This document shows positions 1 through 13,800 of a stretch of DNA of 64,000 nucleotides, one piece after another; positions within the stretch are counted from its first letter, which is position 1, and every line of letters starts with the position of its first letter. The position numbers and the translations under genes are program-made. Location of the stretch: contig NC_081556.1 of NCBI RefSeq assembly GCF_963082655.1, forward strand, positions 155,310,559 through 155,374,558. The letters are read 5' to 3'. The notes under the pieces are model-generated. The model saw nothing but the letters and a program-made list of their open reading frames with translations, ran no database searches and had not been told where the DNA came from. This stretch comes from Stomoxys calcitrans (taxonomy: Eukaryota > Arthropoda > Insecta > Diptera > Muscidae).

Positions 1-692
1 TTTTGCTGAAATTTGGGACAGTGAGTTGTGTTAGGCCCTTCGACATCTTTCTTTAGTTTGGATATAGCTGCCATATAGACCGATCTGTCGATTTAGGGTT
101 TTGGGGCCATAAAAGGCGCATTTATTGCCCGATGTCGAAATTTGGGACAGTGAGTTGTGTTTGGCTCTTCAACATCTTTCTTTAAATTGGCCCACATCGG
201 ACCAGATTTGGATATAGCTGCCAAATAGACCAATCTTTCGATTTAAGATCTTGCGCCCATAAAAAGCGCATTTATTTCCCGATTTCGGCGAAATTTGGGA
301 CAATGCGTTGTGTTAGACCCTTCGACATTTTTCTGCAATTTGGCTAAGATCGGTCCATATTTAGATATAGCTGCCATATAGACCGATATCTCGATTTAAA
401 GTCTTGACCCCATAAAAGGCGCATTTATAATCCGATTGCACTGAAGTTTGAGACAGTGACTTATGTTAGGCTTTTCGACCACCGTGTCGTACATGGTTCA
501 GATCGGTTTATATTTAAACATAGCTCCTAAAACGACCAATATTTTGTTATACACAATTGAACAATTACTCGCACTTATTACTATTTGGTCCAAATCAGAA
601 CATGCGCATCGGAACAGAAGGTGGTTTACATATATACCCGCAGCGGTGGGTAACCAAAGTTCGGGCGAACTTAAAACCTTTTTACTTGTTTT
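1..692 (+). repeat. DINE/Helentron-like family A element, 3' part (cut by window start)
   Basis: The phrase GATATAGCTGCCATATAGAC recurs near 61, 208 and 362, a tandem period of about 150 bp. Each unit also carries 'cataaaaggcgcatttat' and 'tttgggacagtga'. The 3' end near 640-692 has a 'tatataccc...gtgggta' pair, then 'gttcgggcgaac' and a T-rich tail, as in the other copies. The 5' hairpin end lies outside the window. Assignment to DINE/Helentron-type non-autonomous elements is inferred from this layout. The open frames across it are not genes. Confidence 0.7.
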
Positions 693-830
693 CCATACTA
701 CGGCCCAAGGTCGTTTTATGTCTTGTAATGTGTCCTCACCTAAGTGCCGGTGTATGTTAGCCATGAAAGCCGGGCAATGACATAGGAAATGCTCCAACGA
801 CTCATCCTCGTCGTATGAAAAATATGAATC
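693..830 (-). pseudogene. Non-LTR retrotransposon fragment, C-terminal Cys/His region
   Basis: On the minus strand this encodes EHFLCHCPAF...RHLGEDTL, closely matching the fragment at 16630-17062 (ETLEHFLCHCPAF...RHLGGDT). Such a Cys/His stretch is typical of the C-terminus of RNase H-bearing, Jockey/I/LOA-like non-LTR retrotransposons. Only about 45 residues remain, and the frame runs into the family A repeat on one side. Confidence 0.6.
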
Positions 831-839
831 AATAACTTA

Positions 840-2902
840 ATGTCTTGGTGGAAGAGCAATAAATTAGAATTGCATTGTTTGCAGATTCCACATCATGGCG
901 TGATAACATCATTGAAAATGTTAGCTAAAAAGCCCACATTCCCACTCACTGACAGAAATTTCCGTGGTTTTTAACTTTTACTTCAAAATTCACAATTCAC
1001 ATAGCCAATGAGTTACTCAACAAGAAGGATGATTGGGAAAGATATGATTGGAATGCATTCAGGATCGAATTGCTATTTTTATCAATTTTGCAAAAAGCGG
1101 AACTTCGCCAATAGCATCCATAGAAAAAATCTCAATCGATATTCAGCCAAAAAATAAAATGTCGATAGTACTGCTGGTATTTTGCCAGCTCTAGTTTAAT
1201 TGGGATCAGCAGAGGACAACCACTGTAACATTTTTCAATGCAACGATTGACTCTGATCCGAATCGTTAAGCGTCATATGGAAACATGGTATTCCACCATC
1301 TACATTGGTGTCATTGAAATGGTTAACTTGTTTCTACTGGTAGATAGAATACAAAGAAGGGTTCCATTAGCTCTCTACAAGGTTTTTAGCCTCTTATTCC
1401 TTCCCCTTCTAAACTAGTATTCTGAAAATACCACTAAGACTGCCTAAGTCGTTCTCAATTCAATATCATACCTAAACATACTATCAACTTTACAAAAAAA
1501 AAAAAAAAAACAAAGGCATTTGCTCTTCTTGTTTGATTGATTTGAATTCAAAAACAAAATTAATTTAATATCCAAAGTTTATTTATTAATCATGTTTTTA
1601 TGACCTAAAAAGGGGTTTCCTTTTAATGGTTCTTAAGTTCATTTCTGTACTTCCCCTCTACATTATACATTCTCCCTTCTACTTCTTCTTTCTGTTTCTT
1701 CTTAACAAATCTTACATCATTGACAAAAGTAACTTTTCAAACCCATAACCATGCATATGATTTCATCATTGCATGCAAATATTTGCAGAGAATTCATTGT
1801 CAGACCAAGTGAAGGAGTAGTGAATAAGAAAAAAAAAATGTTACACTTCCATGTCAGCGTGAACTCTTATCAGTTCTTTACAAAAGAATTGCGAAAAACA
1901 AATAAAATATAAAAAATCGGAACACATATAACATCAACATCTAAACTCATAGCAGATTAGACATCATGGGCACAGGTGTGGGGCAAAGTAGGAGGGTGAA
2001 ACTAATGTGGATGCAGTCAATCATTATGTCCGACAATAATCCTATCATTAATCCACATCTTTGAAATTGCCAATGACACATATTCTTCCCTCCAATGCAT
2101 TCAGCATCCACTTCCACTGGCCAGAGATTATTCCAGTTGGAAAGATGATTTTAAAAACCATAAAGCGTGGTCATTAAAATCACTATGGATTTATGCCTTA
2201 AGGGTGCACCCGCTTACGCTAAAAAATTATTAGCAAAAACTCATCTTTTTGTTTGTTTTTCTTAGAGATCATAAAATTTTTTTTTATATATATAACACAA
2301 TTAAATCATCACAAGGAAAATCTTTTTTTTTTACCGGGGATGTTTTTATTTACATAGTCATATGAAATACAAAGTGTACTAACTGCTGAAATTTTCCTGG
2401 AAACATTTTTATATATATTTATTATCAAATCATAAGACATTTATTGGTTTGAGTTTGGTTCTTCACATTTTTTTATAAAACATGTTGTTAGACTTTTTTA
2501 CTTTTTAGCTGACGATATCCATTCTCTTATCCAAACTAATCGATTAGCGGTTGAGAAATAGTAATATATTCTAAATAAATAAGAAATTTAGCCGATTAAG
2601 ATCGGCTAATACGAATGTTATATACCCTACACAATGTTTTGCATTTGGCAAGTTCTTAGGACCATTTCCATTAAAAATTCAAAGAGTTTAATTATCGACA
2701 TACCAAACATCCACTTATTATTTTATTTGGATATACTCGCATTTGAAGCGATTATTCTAAACTTTTTGGAAATTTCCACTTTAGATTGACGGACGAACAT
2801 CAGTAGATTAACTTTAATTGTTATGTCGAGCGAGAATTTATAAACTTAGTGACATTCTCTTGTGCAGGGTAAATAACTCAATTGAAATAATATTTTATTA
2901 AT
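840..2902. other. Unassigned AT-rich intergenic DNA
   Basis: No ORF with recognisable similarity, no family A-C repeat and no SINE was seen. It contains a run of A near 1493-1510 and several T-rich runs. Distal regulatory sequence cannot be excluded. Confidence 0.5.
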
Positions 2903-4068
2903 TTTTATACCCTATACCACTACTGTGGTACAGGGTATTACAACTTAGTGCATTTGTTTGTAACACCCAGAAGGAAGAGAGATAGACCCATTGATAAGTA
3001 TACCGATCGACTCAGAATCACCATCGGATTTGATTTAGCTATGTTCATCTGTCTGTCTGTTTGTCCGTCTGTCTTTCCATGTTAATTTGTGTACAAAGTA
3101 CAGGTCGCAGTTTTCATCCAATCGTCTTAAAATTTGGTACAGTCATGTTTTTCGGTCTAGAGACAAAGCCTATTGAAATTGAAAAAAATCGGTTCAGATT
3201 TGGATAAAGCTCCCATATATATGTTCGTCCGATTTGCAGTAATATTGCAATAAAATTGTCATTTGTTAACCAATTCTCTCGAAATTTGGCAGGAAGATTT
3301 TCTCTTCACTCTCGACATTACTGGTGAATTTCATGGAAATCTGTTCAAATTTAGATATAGCTCTCCTATATATACATGGCACGATTCTAGCTTCTAGAGT
3401 CACAGAAAGCGCATTTGTTGACCCATATTGTCAAAATTTTGCAAAACGCTTTCCTTGAGGATTGCCACAGTATCTGAGAAGTTTGCTCGAAATCGGTTCA
3501 GATTTAGGTATAGCTCCCATATATATATGTTAGTCCGATTTATAAGAATATTGCAATAAAGTGCTATTTTTTTAACCGATTCTATCGAAATTTGGCAGGA
3601 GGAATTTTCTTATGACTCTCGACATAAGTAATGAATTTCCTAGAAATCGGCCCAGATTTAGATATAGCTGTCATATATGAATATCGCCCGATTTTCACTC
3701 TAAGAGCCACAGCAAGCGCATTGTTAGACCAACCTTGGCAAAATTGTGCACAACGCTTTCCTCGACGACTACCACATTATCTGAGAAATTAGCTCGAAAT
3801 TGGTTCAAAATAAGATATATCTGCCATATATATGTTCGTCAGATTTTGGGTAATTTGGAATAATATTGTCATTTGTCAACCCTAGTTTTTACAGTTTAAA
3901 CATATATGCTCGAAATTTGATACGGATTATTTTATAACCCATCGAAAAACATCCGCCGAGGTCCATCAAAATTGGTTCAGAATTATAGCTCCCACATTGT
4001 ACTTATAGGGAAGGTGTAGGGTATTATACAGTCGGCACCGCCCTTTGCCCTTCCTTACTGGTTTTTAC
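2903..4068 (+). mobile_element. DINE-like family B element, near full length
   Basis: It starts with TTTTTATACCC and the hairpin CCACTACTGTGG followed by GGGTATTAC, then the block 'gagagatagacccattgataagtataccgatcga' region. A CTGTCTGTCTGT microsatellite follows, then degenerate ~290-bp repeats with 'cagatttagatatagctcccatata'. It ends 'gtgtagggtattatac...gcccttccttactggttttt'. The same start and end occur at 29964-31060, which defines the family. No coding capacity was seen. Rolling-circle (Helentron-like) affiliation is inferred from the inverted subterminal motifs and internal repeats. Confidence 0.7.
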
Positions 4069-4349
4069 TCAGGCATTGTACGACTTTAGATTTGTTTTCC
4101 TGCAAGTTTGGTTGTTACCAAATACTTTGTTTTACGCCACAAAAAAATTGTTTTACCAACTTGTATTTCTTAAATCCTTCCCATAACATATTGTTCCCAT
4201 TATTTGCTTTTAGCTTAAAATCTCAGATGAATGCCTTAAAAATATTTGCTTATCTTTTTTACAGGTTGCTTTATGACAATCAATTTATTGGCCCTGTCAT
4301 ATCCATGACACACATAAAAGATCGTGCTCTTCTTTCAAATATGCCCTAA

Positions 4350-5405
4350 ATACATGGTCCTACATTTTGATATCAAATTCGTATTGTACTCACAAATACC
4401 TTTATTTGAGCTCCATATTGCGATGGTCGGTAAATAATTGCTGTTTGTGAGATGTTTTGGTGAAGGGGTACCCCCAGAAAATTTGTTCCGAAAGTGGGTA
4501 TCAATTTTGTGCTCTACTCCCCAATACCTTTCATTTGAGCCATACACCACTTAGGAACAGGGGCAAACTTCTCACATATCAATGAGTGCAGTGCGATTCA
4601 AGTTTAAGCTCAATGATAAGGGGCCTCCTTTTTTATAGCCGAGTCCGAACGGCGCGCCACAGTGCGACACCTCTTTGGAGAGAAGTTTTACTTGGCATGG
4701 TACCTCACAAATGTTGCCAGCATAAGGAAGGGAAAACCAACGCTGAAAATGTTTTCTGATGATCTCGTCAGGATTCGAACCCAGGCGTTAAGCGTCATAA
4801 ATGGACATGCTACGGTGATCCTACATTGACATGGTCGGTAAATATGTCCCGTTTAGGGGTGTTTTGTGTAGTGGGGTGGTCCTCCAAGCACTTAGCCCTG
4901 AAAATATTTCAGCATCGTGCTCATCTCTGAAATATCATTTATTTGAACGCCATATTGCCATTGACTTCAAAACTGGATATCAAATTCGTTTTCTAATCTC
5001 AAATACCTTTCATTTGAGCCCCATATTTCCATAGACGGCAAACATGTTCGGTTCGGGGGGTGCTTTGGAGGATGAGGTGGCTACTCAGTGACTTGGACCT
5101 GAAAATATATATCAGATTCGTGTTGTACTCTGAAATACCTCTTATTTGAGTCCCCTGTTGCAATGGTCAGCAAATACGTCCTATATGGGCAGTGTTATAG
5201 GCGTAGGGTGGCCCCACAGATATTTTTTCCAGAATATTGATATCAGATTCGGGATTTACTACCAAAGACCTTTCATTTAAGCCCCATATTGCTATGGTCG
5301 TAAATTTGTCTTCTGTGAGGGGTGTTGTTGAGGCGACCTCCAACCACTTGGTCCCACATTTGGATATCAGATTCGTATTCTGCACTCAAATACCTTTTAT
5401 TTGAG
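4350..5405 (-). mobile_element. Helitron-like family C element, partial, with nested SINE
   Basis: Repeats of 'aatacctttcatttgagccccatattgccatggtcggtaaat' character recur about every 100-150 bp. They are the reverse complement of the units in the plus-strand copies at 12614-14065 and 45105-47236. A SINE interrupts the unit at 4546-4823: 'catttgagcc' stops before the SINE and 'acattgacatggtcgg' resumes after it. Both termini are missing. Confidence 0.6.
4546..4823 (-). mobile_element. tRNA-derived SINE, nested in family C
   Basis: The SINE lies in reverse. Its tail side, 'aggaacaggggcaaacttctcac', comes first and its tRNA-like head is at the right end, with the inverted B box as 'ggattcgaaccc'. 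The A-box part is damaged ('catgctacggtgatcc'). It matches the other copies over almost the full ~290 bp. Confidence 0.8.
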
Positions 5406-5569
5406 CCCTAGTCATTTTGGCTCAGCCACTTTTTTGTTTTAATCAACGGCTTAATTTAAACAGTGCGAACCGATGACGGCGGTGGCGCGGTTGAAGCAAA
5501 ATTATTCGTCGACGGCGCAGCTCCCGCTGCCATCTCTTCGACTTCATTCACTGCGTCACCTATCCATAA

Positions 5570-5745
5570 CCCGCGTCACCTTTCAATTTTGCTGTGAAGC
5601 CACTCCCCATCCATCGCACTTCCTGTAAGGCGATAAAGTCGGTCTTGTACATTTCTAATACATCCGGGAGTGCATGTACTGCAACGTCTCTGCATGGAGT
5701 TCCGACATTCCTGGTGAAGATATGAAAATTTTTATTCCTTTACCG
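5570..5745 (-). pseudogene. RTE-like retrotransposon fragment, endonuclease start
   Basis: The minus strand reads RNVGTPCRDVAVHAL then VLEMYKTDFIALQEVRW and GSGFTAKLKG. This resembles the start of the APE-type endonuclease domain of RTE-clade elements, where the ALQEVRW stretch includes the catalytic Glu. It stops after about 55 residues. It may belong to the family whose later parts lie at 10012-10560 and 60555-62765. Confidence 0.55.
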
Positions 5746-7813
5746 ATCCAGAGCCTTAATCATATTTTCATAGTGTAAGGACTACAAAAACGGAGATTTC
5801 GCTACACATGTTAGCTCACTACCTCTAACAGAGGTAAAAGGCAGTTACCCTTGGTGAATCCACGGGGAGAAAAATGTCCGTGATTGAAATTAAAGCAACT
5901 CAGAACCGTTACTTGTTATCCCCCATCCTCTACAAGTATCACATTCTTGTACAAATATTCGAGGGTTATTGTTTGTAGATTTGAAGCTTAATGATCAAAT
6001 GAATCTTAAATCATCATGGACCACAAATAGATTGCTGTTTGGAATATCTACAATGAAACAAATATTAACAATGGAAAATAACATTTAGTTAAATTTTCTT
6101 AAATTGTTCTACCACTGCTTAAAGAGCACTAAACTTTCCATAGTAAATGTGTAAATATTCCACCTACTCTCTATAGCACAAAGTTTACGCATACACACAT
6201 TTGCACGTTATTTACAATAAGGCGGTCTTGTGGTCTTGTGTATTTAGAAAGCAACATAAGTCCACGGCATACGAAAAAATGTGAAATAGTGTGTGGATGT
6301 GGGCAAAAATGAAAATTTTTAAAAACAAACATTTGATGGATTAACCCTTCAAACATTTTTCATAATTTTGGAAGAGCGTTCGACCCTGCTATGAATAACA
6401 TAACCTTCTGGAAGATTTTTATACATTTTTTTTCGTATGAGGCAATCCATTGCGTGTGCGGAAGTTTTAGCAACTCTTCGCGACGATTTTCTTACAACTC
6501 ATTGAGCTTTAGCCGTCCGTATGAGTCATGAAACACTCTTCTGAGATATCTTTGGGTAATTCATTTGGTGTGTGGAAGTTTTAGCAGCTTTTAGGGACAA
6601 TTCTTTTACAACTCATTGCGCCCCACTCTTCTTAAATATCATTGGACAATCCATTTCGTGAGCCGAAGAAGATACGAAACTCATTGCGTTATGATCGTCC
6701 AAAAGATTTGTCTACCTGAGTTAACTTTCCGAGATTGTTTTTATTTTCATGCATGGCATGTATTGAATAATGCTATTCGATGTCTTGCTTTGAGTGGACA
6801 ACTTTCACAACACCAAAAAGAATTCTCAAATGGTTTGAATTACTGTTGGTACTTAGTATGACGAGTAAAACGAAAACGTTTTTTTTTTTAAGTTTTTCCG
6901 GAGTTGTTGCGTTTTAACAAACTATGGCTTTTTAGATCCTCCAAGCGAATAACGTGCAACTCTTAGAGAATAACAATTAATTAATATTAAAAAAAACACT
7001 TATTTTTTACTCGTCCAGGCGAGTAATGCGCAACTCTTCTAGAAGTGTATTTTATGAATCTTCTAAAACACAAATTTTTTACTCGTCCACACGATTCTCA
7101 CTCGATTCTATGACCATCTGCTTACAAGACTCCTCAGACTAACTCCTCCTTAGCAACTCATATGGAAGATTCGCGAAACACTGTTCTAGAAAAGTCGTCT
7201 TGAGGACACAACTACTCACAACGAGGGAATCGTCTACGACTTTAAAAAGAGCGCGTCCGCGATCATTACCTTCATCTACAAAATTGGCGGAAGATTGTTT
7301 GGCATTAAAAATGTTTGCAGGGAAGTGGCCATCTTCGACATAGACTATTGTTTGCCTATACATATATTGTGGTTTTATTACACTTACCTTACACCCATCA
7401 ATGTGAGGTAGACCCAACTTTGGAAATTTCCCAGAATTGCTCAAAGACAAACATCATTGTCATCGTCACACGACATTGCATTTCCACAGTAAGTAAATAT
7501 ACACATTTGTCATCATTTGCCTTAAAATAATTATCTATCGCTACTTAAGAACTAAATAATAAACATTTAAGTGTATGTGTATGCACATTAGTAAGTGTTT
7601 GTGCGTATGTATGGATATAAGACCATTTTGCCAAATACACCAAGTGAATGTGTGTGTGTGTTTGGAAAATTTTGTAAAAATCACAGACTACAGTTTCTTG
7701 GTTGGTGGTTGCATGAACTCTTTGGAATTCAGTTTACAAATTTTAAGTACTGATCTAAGTCAGCCGCAAAGATAATAACTTTAGATGGATTCAATTTGTT
7801 TCTTATCCCGGCT
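5746..7813. other. Downstream flank of transporter gene 1
   Basis: No gene was recognised. From about 6440 to 6700 there are two to three degenerate units of 'ttttagcaactc...cttacaactcattgcg' with a period near 110 bp, and CTCGTCCA motifs recur near 7010-7090. On the minus strand a possible polyadenylation hexamer AATAAA lies at 7374-7379, about 435 bp past the gene 1 stop. A short TGTGTGTG run lies near 7650. Confidence 0.4.
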
Positions 7814-10800
7814 CTAGGTTTTCAAAAACTTTTCTCTGCACTCATCTCTCCCACTGTCTAGCTGTATTTCATTGGGCAAAGGCATGCGCCCTGTTTTGAA
7901 ATATTCTTCGATTTCCAGTAGGGTGCGTCCCCTGGTTTCAGGAACTAGGAAATAGATAAAAGCCACTGCTAACAGGGACACTCCTCCATAGAAGGCAAAC
8001 ACATTTGCCGTTCCCATAGCCTTCTCCATGGTGGGGTATAGTTTGATGACCACAAAAGAGATGATCAAACCCAAGCTCACGGCAAATCCTGAGGCACTGC
8101 CTCTCACACGCTGGGGAAACACCTCCGAGATCATAAAGAAGGGCAGGGTCAATAGACCCATGGTCGAGAAGACTATGTGCATGACAATACAAATGATGGG
8201 TAGAACGGGAATCTTTCCCAATTGCTCGGGAAACCAGCCCGATGCTGCCAGCAGCATCATGCATGCAGTCATGCCAGACGCCGATACCATACCGGCCGGT
8301 TTGCGACCCCATTTCTCAAATATGGTGCTCATAAAGAAGGTGGTGATTATGCGGGCCACTCCCACCATCACTGCACACAGCACGGGGTCTATGGTTACTC
8401 CAGCCTGTGTGGAAATTTGTACTGCAAAAACCACCACTACCACCACACCAGAACATTGTTGGAAACCAAAGAAGCCAATCATTATGAGCAGGGGCTTGAT
8501 AACTTCCGGAGCCTTGATGGCCTGCCACAGAGATTCGTTTTTGGCGGTGTTGCGACTTTCTTCGGAAGTCTTTTTGATTTGATTGAGCTCATTTTCAAAC
8601 TCTTCGCAATATGAGGCATCTGCAGGAAAACCAAACGAAATTTAAAAAGAAAATATCAAAAATATTCCACACCCACCCACCATTCTTATTGAGACCTCGA
8701 AAATATTTGAGCGATCTTCTGGCCTTTTCGTAGTGGCCATTTTGCATTAGCCAACTTGGAGTTTCCGGCATTGGCAGAACACACAACGTTGAAATGATTT
8801 GATGCACAGTGGAGATGATCGATATTAGCTGCCAATCATTCTAAGAAAAAGGAAGAGAACGAAAACACATAGGAAGACATAGATAAGTGGTTTTGGTTAT
8901 TGTTTTTTTTTTCACAGCTAACTCACCCTTATAAAATAGCCTAGGACATACATGAAGAGTATGCCAGAGGCCAAACCAAGTGAGGTACCCAATATAAGTC
9001 GTCCCCTGATTCGAGGCAAACTAATTTCCGCTGAATATACTCCAACGGGGGAAACAGCCAATCCAATCATAATGCCTGTGAAAAAGTTGAGAAAAATTTT
9101 ATTAAAAAATTGTTATTAAAATTTTGTTTATTTTTTTTATATCCTCCACCATAGGATGGGGGTATACTAATTTCGTCATTCTGTTTGTAACTCCTCGAAA
9201 TATTCGTATAAGACCCCATATATTCTTGATCCTCATGACATTTTATGTCCATCTAGCCATGTCCGTCCGTCTGTCTGTCGAAAGCACGTTAACTTTCGAA
9301 GAAGTTAAGCTAGACGCTTGAAAGTTTGCACAAATACTTCTTATTAGTGTAGGTCGGTTGGGATTGTAAATGGGCCATATCCGTCCATGTTTTGATATAG
9401 CTGCCATATAAACCGATCTTTGGCCTTGAATTTTTGAGCCTAGAGTGCGCAATTATTATCCGATTGGAATGAAATTTTGCACAACGTGTTTCGCTATGAC
9501 TTCCAATAAGTGTGCCAAGTATGGTTCAAATCGGTCCATAACCTAATATAGCTGTCATATAAACCGATCTTGGGTCTTGACTTCTTAAGCCTCTAGAGGG
9601 CGCAATTCTTATTCGATTGGAATAAAATTTTTTGTGTTTTGTTATGATACCCACCAACTTTACCAAGTATGGTTCAAATCGGTCCATAATCGGCCTCTAG
9701 GGCGAGTGCCTTTCAACAACAAATTTATAATTCGAGTCGTTCAAGATAAATTGCTGCAGGAAAATTAACAAATTTCGTCGTCGGTTTATCGACACAAGTT
9801 GTTGTTTTTCAAAATTATTATGTGTGTATAGAGAAATACACCTCCCCTCGGCTACAAAAATGAATTCCATTATTATAGAGCCCAAAACTTCAAGCGGGCA
9901 ACAATTATTGATATAACTAAGCATACCCGGTGTTTCTTAATGAAATATTCGGGGGGAAATTTGTGATTTGCAGTCAATGCGGCGTTAGACCTGCAAATCC
10001 AATATATAGGCCATATATTTACACTACACCAAATCCTGGAAAAAACCATAGGGGAAACATCGACAGAGACACGTCTGACATTCGTATCACCGCAAAATTT
10101 ATGCACCTTTGCAGGATGACAGAGTAGATAAAAGAGAAGAGAACTCTCCGAACCTAAGGGATTGTCGTGTGATATCTCTTGCATAAGGCATTATACAATA
10201 TTCAAAAAGACCCAAGCTGATCACCAATACAGACGACATCGATTATATCTGTATATTTTTATCGGGTCGTTATCGAGAATATTAACTGCCGCCTTTGAAA
10301 AGGTGGGGGAAGTGTCAGTAGAAGTAGATCTAGCAGTAAATAAATACAAAACAAAGTTGTTGGTGGCAAAACTCGGAATGCCGGAAGAAATCTACTACAT
10401 AGGAAAAGTTGGAAATTACAACTTTCAGAAAAGCAGACGTGCGTACTTGAGAGAAAGATATTTCGTACAGTTTCAACATTGATGAGGAATATCGTAGTTG
10501 TATAAACCATAAGCTGTATTATGGCGTTGGCAGTAGTAAGCGCAGAAGATTGAAGTGCATAAAAATCTTTTTTATACCCACAACGGAAGTATAAAGATTT
10601 ATTCATTTCATCAATCCTTTTGCAACACATGAAACATTCCTTTCCAACCCATTCATCAGTTGAGGGTATGAATAGTGTTTTGAGTTTCAAAAAAAGTCTT
10701 GTTCAATTATAAATTTTGTTCTGCATTTATTCATAACACATGATTGATATGTACATTAATTTAGATATTAAAATCATGCGTTTCAATAAAAACATTAGTT

Positions 10801-13800
10801 TAACATTAGTGTAACAATGGCTATATTACTTTTTGCGGTGTTTTTGATATCACACTCTTCGCACACAAGCAATGTGAATATTGATATTGACATCAACCCC
10901 TTGAAAAATTCAACGATAGACATTTAGCACAATATAAGCTAAAGGAAAACTTTGACTTATAGCCATTGGCAATGATTTTTTGCAATGTAATCTATCTTAA
11001 TTGTTGCAAGAAATTGTTAATTGAGATGCAATTAGGTTTTTCATTACGTTAGACAAAGATCATTACAAAAGGAAAGAGTTTTGACTTACATTCAATGTAC
11101 AAAATGTCAGTTTCAATAAAAATACCTATTTATTGGAAAGTTGCTGAAATAAGTTAACTGATATTTATCTAGACAATGAATTAAAAGATATTAACATCAA
11201 ATACTTGCAGCTTTGTCTAAAACCATTATTCATACGAATATTCATTTACAATCTCAATGTTACTTAACAATTATGGTGATTGAATGCGTTATCAGTTATT
11301 ACTACAATGAACTGATAATGATTGTGTTTACCAGCTAACTCCCGCACTTAAACCACAATATGTAGTTGTTGACATTACAGATATAAATAAATCGCTATAA
11401 ATTTTCCGAATTTTTAAACATAATTCATTCAAAAAATTTCCCCATACATATTGTTTTTATGAATGCAATAGTACTTCCTCTAAGAGAGAAGCGCAAAGGC
11501 AAATGCCTGGGGTGTTGGTTATAAAAATAATTAAACCGCTGGAAGACGTATTATATTTACACAAAATGCTTTATTTTACGTCTTGTGCAAAGAAATTTTG
11601 TTTACACTTGAGAAAAAGACGCATGAAATATTTATTTTATTTATCAAAATTTTCCAATTGAGGCCATCAAAAGTGTTTTTAATATGGATTCATGAATGAA
11701 ATTTCAATCAATATGATTGACACAATATGTTTATATATTGGAAATTAATTCGAAAACAAAGAAAAGGATGACAATGCATTACAAAGATTGGTGGCATTTG
11801 TTATATGTATCCTCTTAAAAGTTGTTATACCTCCACACTAGAACTATAGTATAGGGTATTACAACTTAGTCAATTTGTTTCTAACATCCAAGAGCAGAAG
11901 AGATAGTTAATAATACCGTCCAACTAAGAATCATATGCAGATTCGATTTAGCCATATTCCTCTGTAGGCCATCGTAGCGCAGAGGTTAGCATGTCCACCA
12001 ATGATGTTGAAAGCCTCACCTTCCCATCTAATACTGGCGACATTTGTAAGACACGCCATTCGGACTCGGATCCTTATCATTTAACTTAAAAAACTTTAAT
12101 CGGAAAGCTCTCATTGATATGTGAGAAGTTTTCCCCTATTCCTTATTGTTCAATTTGTATCTATCTATCAGTACGTTAACATGTGTTCAAAGTGCAGAAA
12201 ATATACTTAATTGGATTATATTGAAATTTCCTAAGGTGATTTTCTGGCATACGCACTAATCATATAGAAATTGAAATAAATCGTACAAGTATTAAATACT
12301 ACTAATATATCGTTACTCATATTGTAACAATGAAAAGATTTGTTAACCAATCTTCACGAAGTTTGGTACATGAAAAATCAGTGTTGAATATTTTAGAAAT
12401 CAGTTCAGAGTTGGATACAGCTCCCATAGACATACAGTGGAGGAAAACATAATACTCGTATTGATGACAACATTCCCATAAGTGTCCCAATTATTTTCAC
12501 GAAGTTCACGAAGATATCGCCATAACCAGTATCTGTGAATTAAATGATATTTGATATCAAATTTAAGTTCACCGTTCGAAATTCAACATGTCTATAAATA
12601 ATCAGTGTCAGTATCTTGTGTATAAAATTAAATATGTGTTTGTTTGTTTGTTCCGTATAGACTTAAAAACGGCTGAACCGATTACCTTGAAATTTTCACA
12701 GATTGTATAGGTTGGTCCGGAAGGAATTATAGGCTATATAATTTTTTGATATCAGGAGGGGGCAGACCCTCCCCCTCACCCTAAAAGTACTTCCCAAAAA
12801 TAAAAGTTGGCCGATCGGGACAATATGCGATTCAAATGAAAGGTATTCAAAAGTAGATTACAAATTGCTTAATAAAAGTAGGGTCCAATTACCTGGGGGG
12901 CCGCCCCAGCCCCAAAACCCCTTAAAATAGGTTTATTTGACGATCATGTATAGGGGGTCACTCCACCCCCACCAAAACGCACAAAATGGGCATATTAGCC
13001 AATCACGGATATATGGGACTCGGTTTGTTTGTTCCGTACAGATTGAAAAACGTCAGAACCGATTTTCTTGGTTGGTCTGGAAGGAAACATAGGCTATATA
13101 ATTTTTCGATATTGGAAGGGGGGCGGTCCTTTCTCCTTATGCATAAACACAACCCAAAATTAAATGTGGACTGATCGGGACAATATAGGTATCAAATGAA
13201 AAGTATTGGAAAGTAAAATACGAATATGGTATTGAAATTTGAGTCTAAGTACCAATCGGGCCGCCCCAACTCCAAAACTCCTTCAAACAGGCATATTGGA
13301 CCTTCACTTCAATAAAGGGCTAAAATGAAAGGTATTCGGTAGTAGTTTTCGAATCTGACATACAAAATCAGATCGAAGTATAGGGGGTCACGCCACCTCT
13401 TAAAAACGCCCTTAAAACCTTTATGACTATATGATGTTGGCTGAACCGATTTTCTAAACATTTGCATAGATTGTGTACGTTTGTCTGGAAAAACATAGGC
13501 TATGTAAAATTTAGATATCGGGTGGAAGCGGACCCTCCCCCTTACCCCAAAAACGCCAACCATATCCGAAAGTGGTCCGATGGGCGCAATAAGGGTATCA
13601 AATGAAAGGTATTGGAGACCAGAAAACGAATATGCTATTAAAATTTGGGTCCAAGTACTGGCCGCCCCAGACCCAAAACACCCTCCAAACGGTTCATATT
13701 TACCGGCCATGGCAATATGGGGCTCTAATTAAAGGGATTTGAAAGTGCAGCACAATTTGATGTCCATATTTGAGTCGAAATGTCTGAGGTGCAATCCCTC

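Noticed and set aside
498..797. Complete 99-codon gene on the minus strand
   Set aside because: Its first half is a LINE C-terminal scrap and its second half reads through a DINE-like repeat.
8028..8582. 184-codon plus-strand ORF
   Set aside because: It is the antisense shadow of gene 1 exon 5, whose minus-strand frame has clear transporter motifs. The plus-strand frames at 8222-8614 and 41075-41308 are likewise shadows.
10259..10690. 143-codon minus-strand ORF
   Set aside because: It is antisense to an RTE fragment and has low-complexity, leucine-rich composition.
13309..13710. 133-codon minus-strand ORF
   Set aside because: It lies in family C repeat units; similar frames appear in other copies (45579-45902, 36721-37098) and have no domain.
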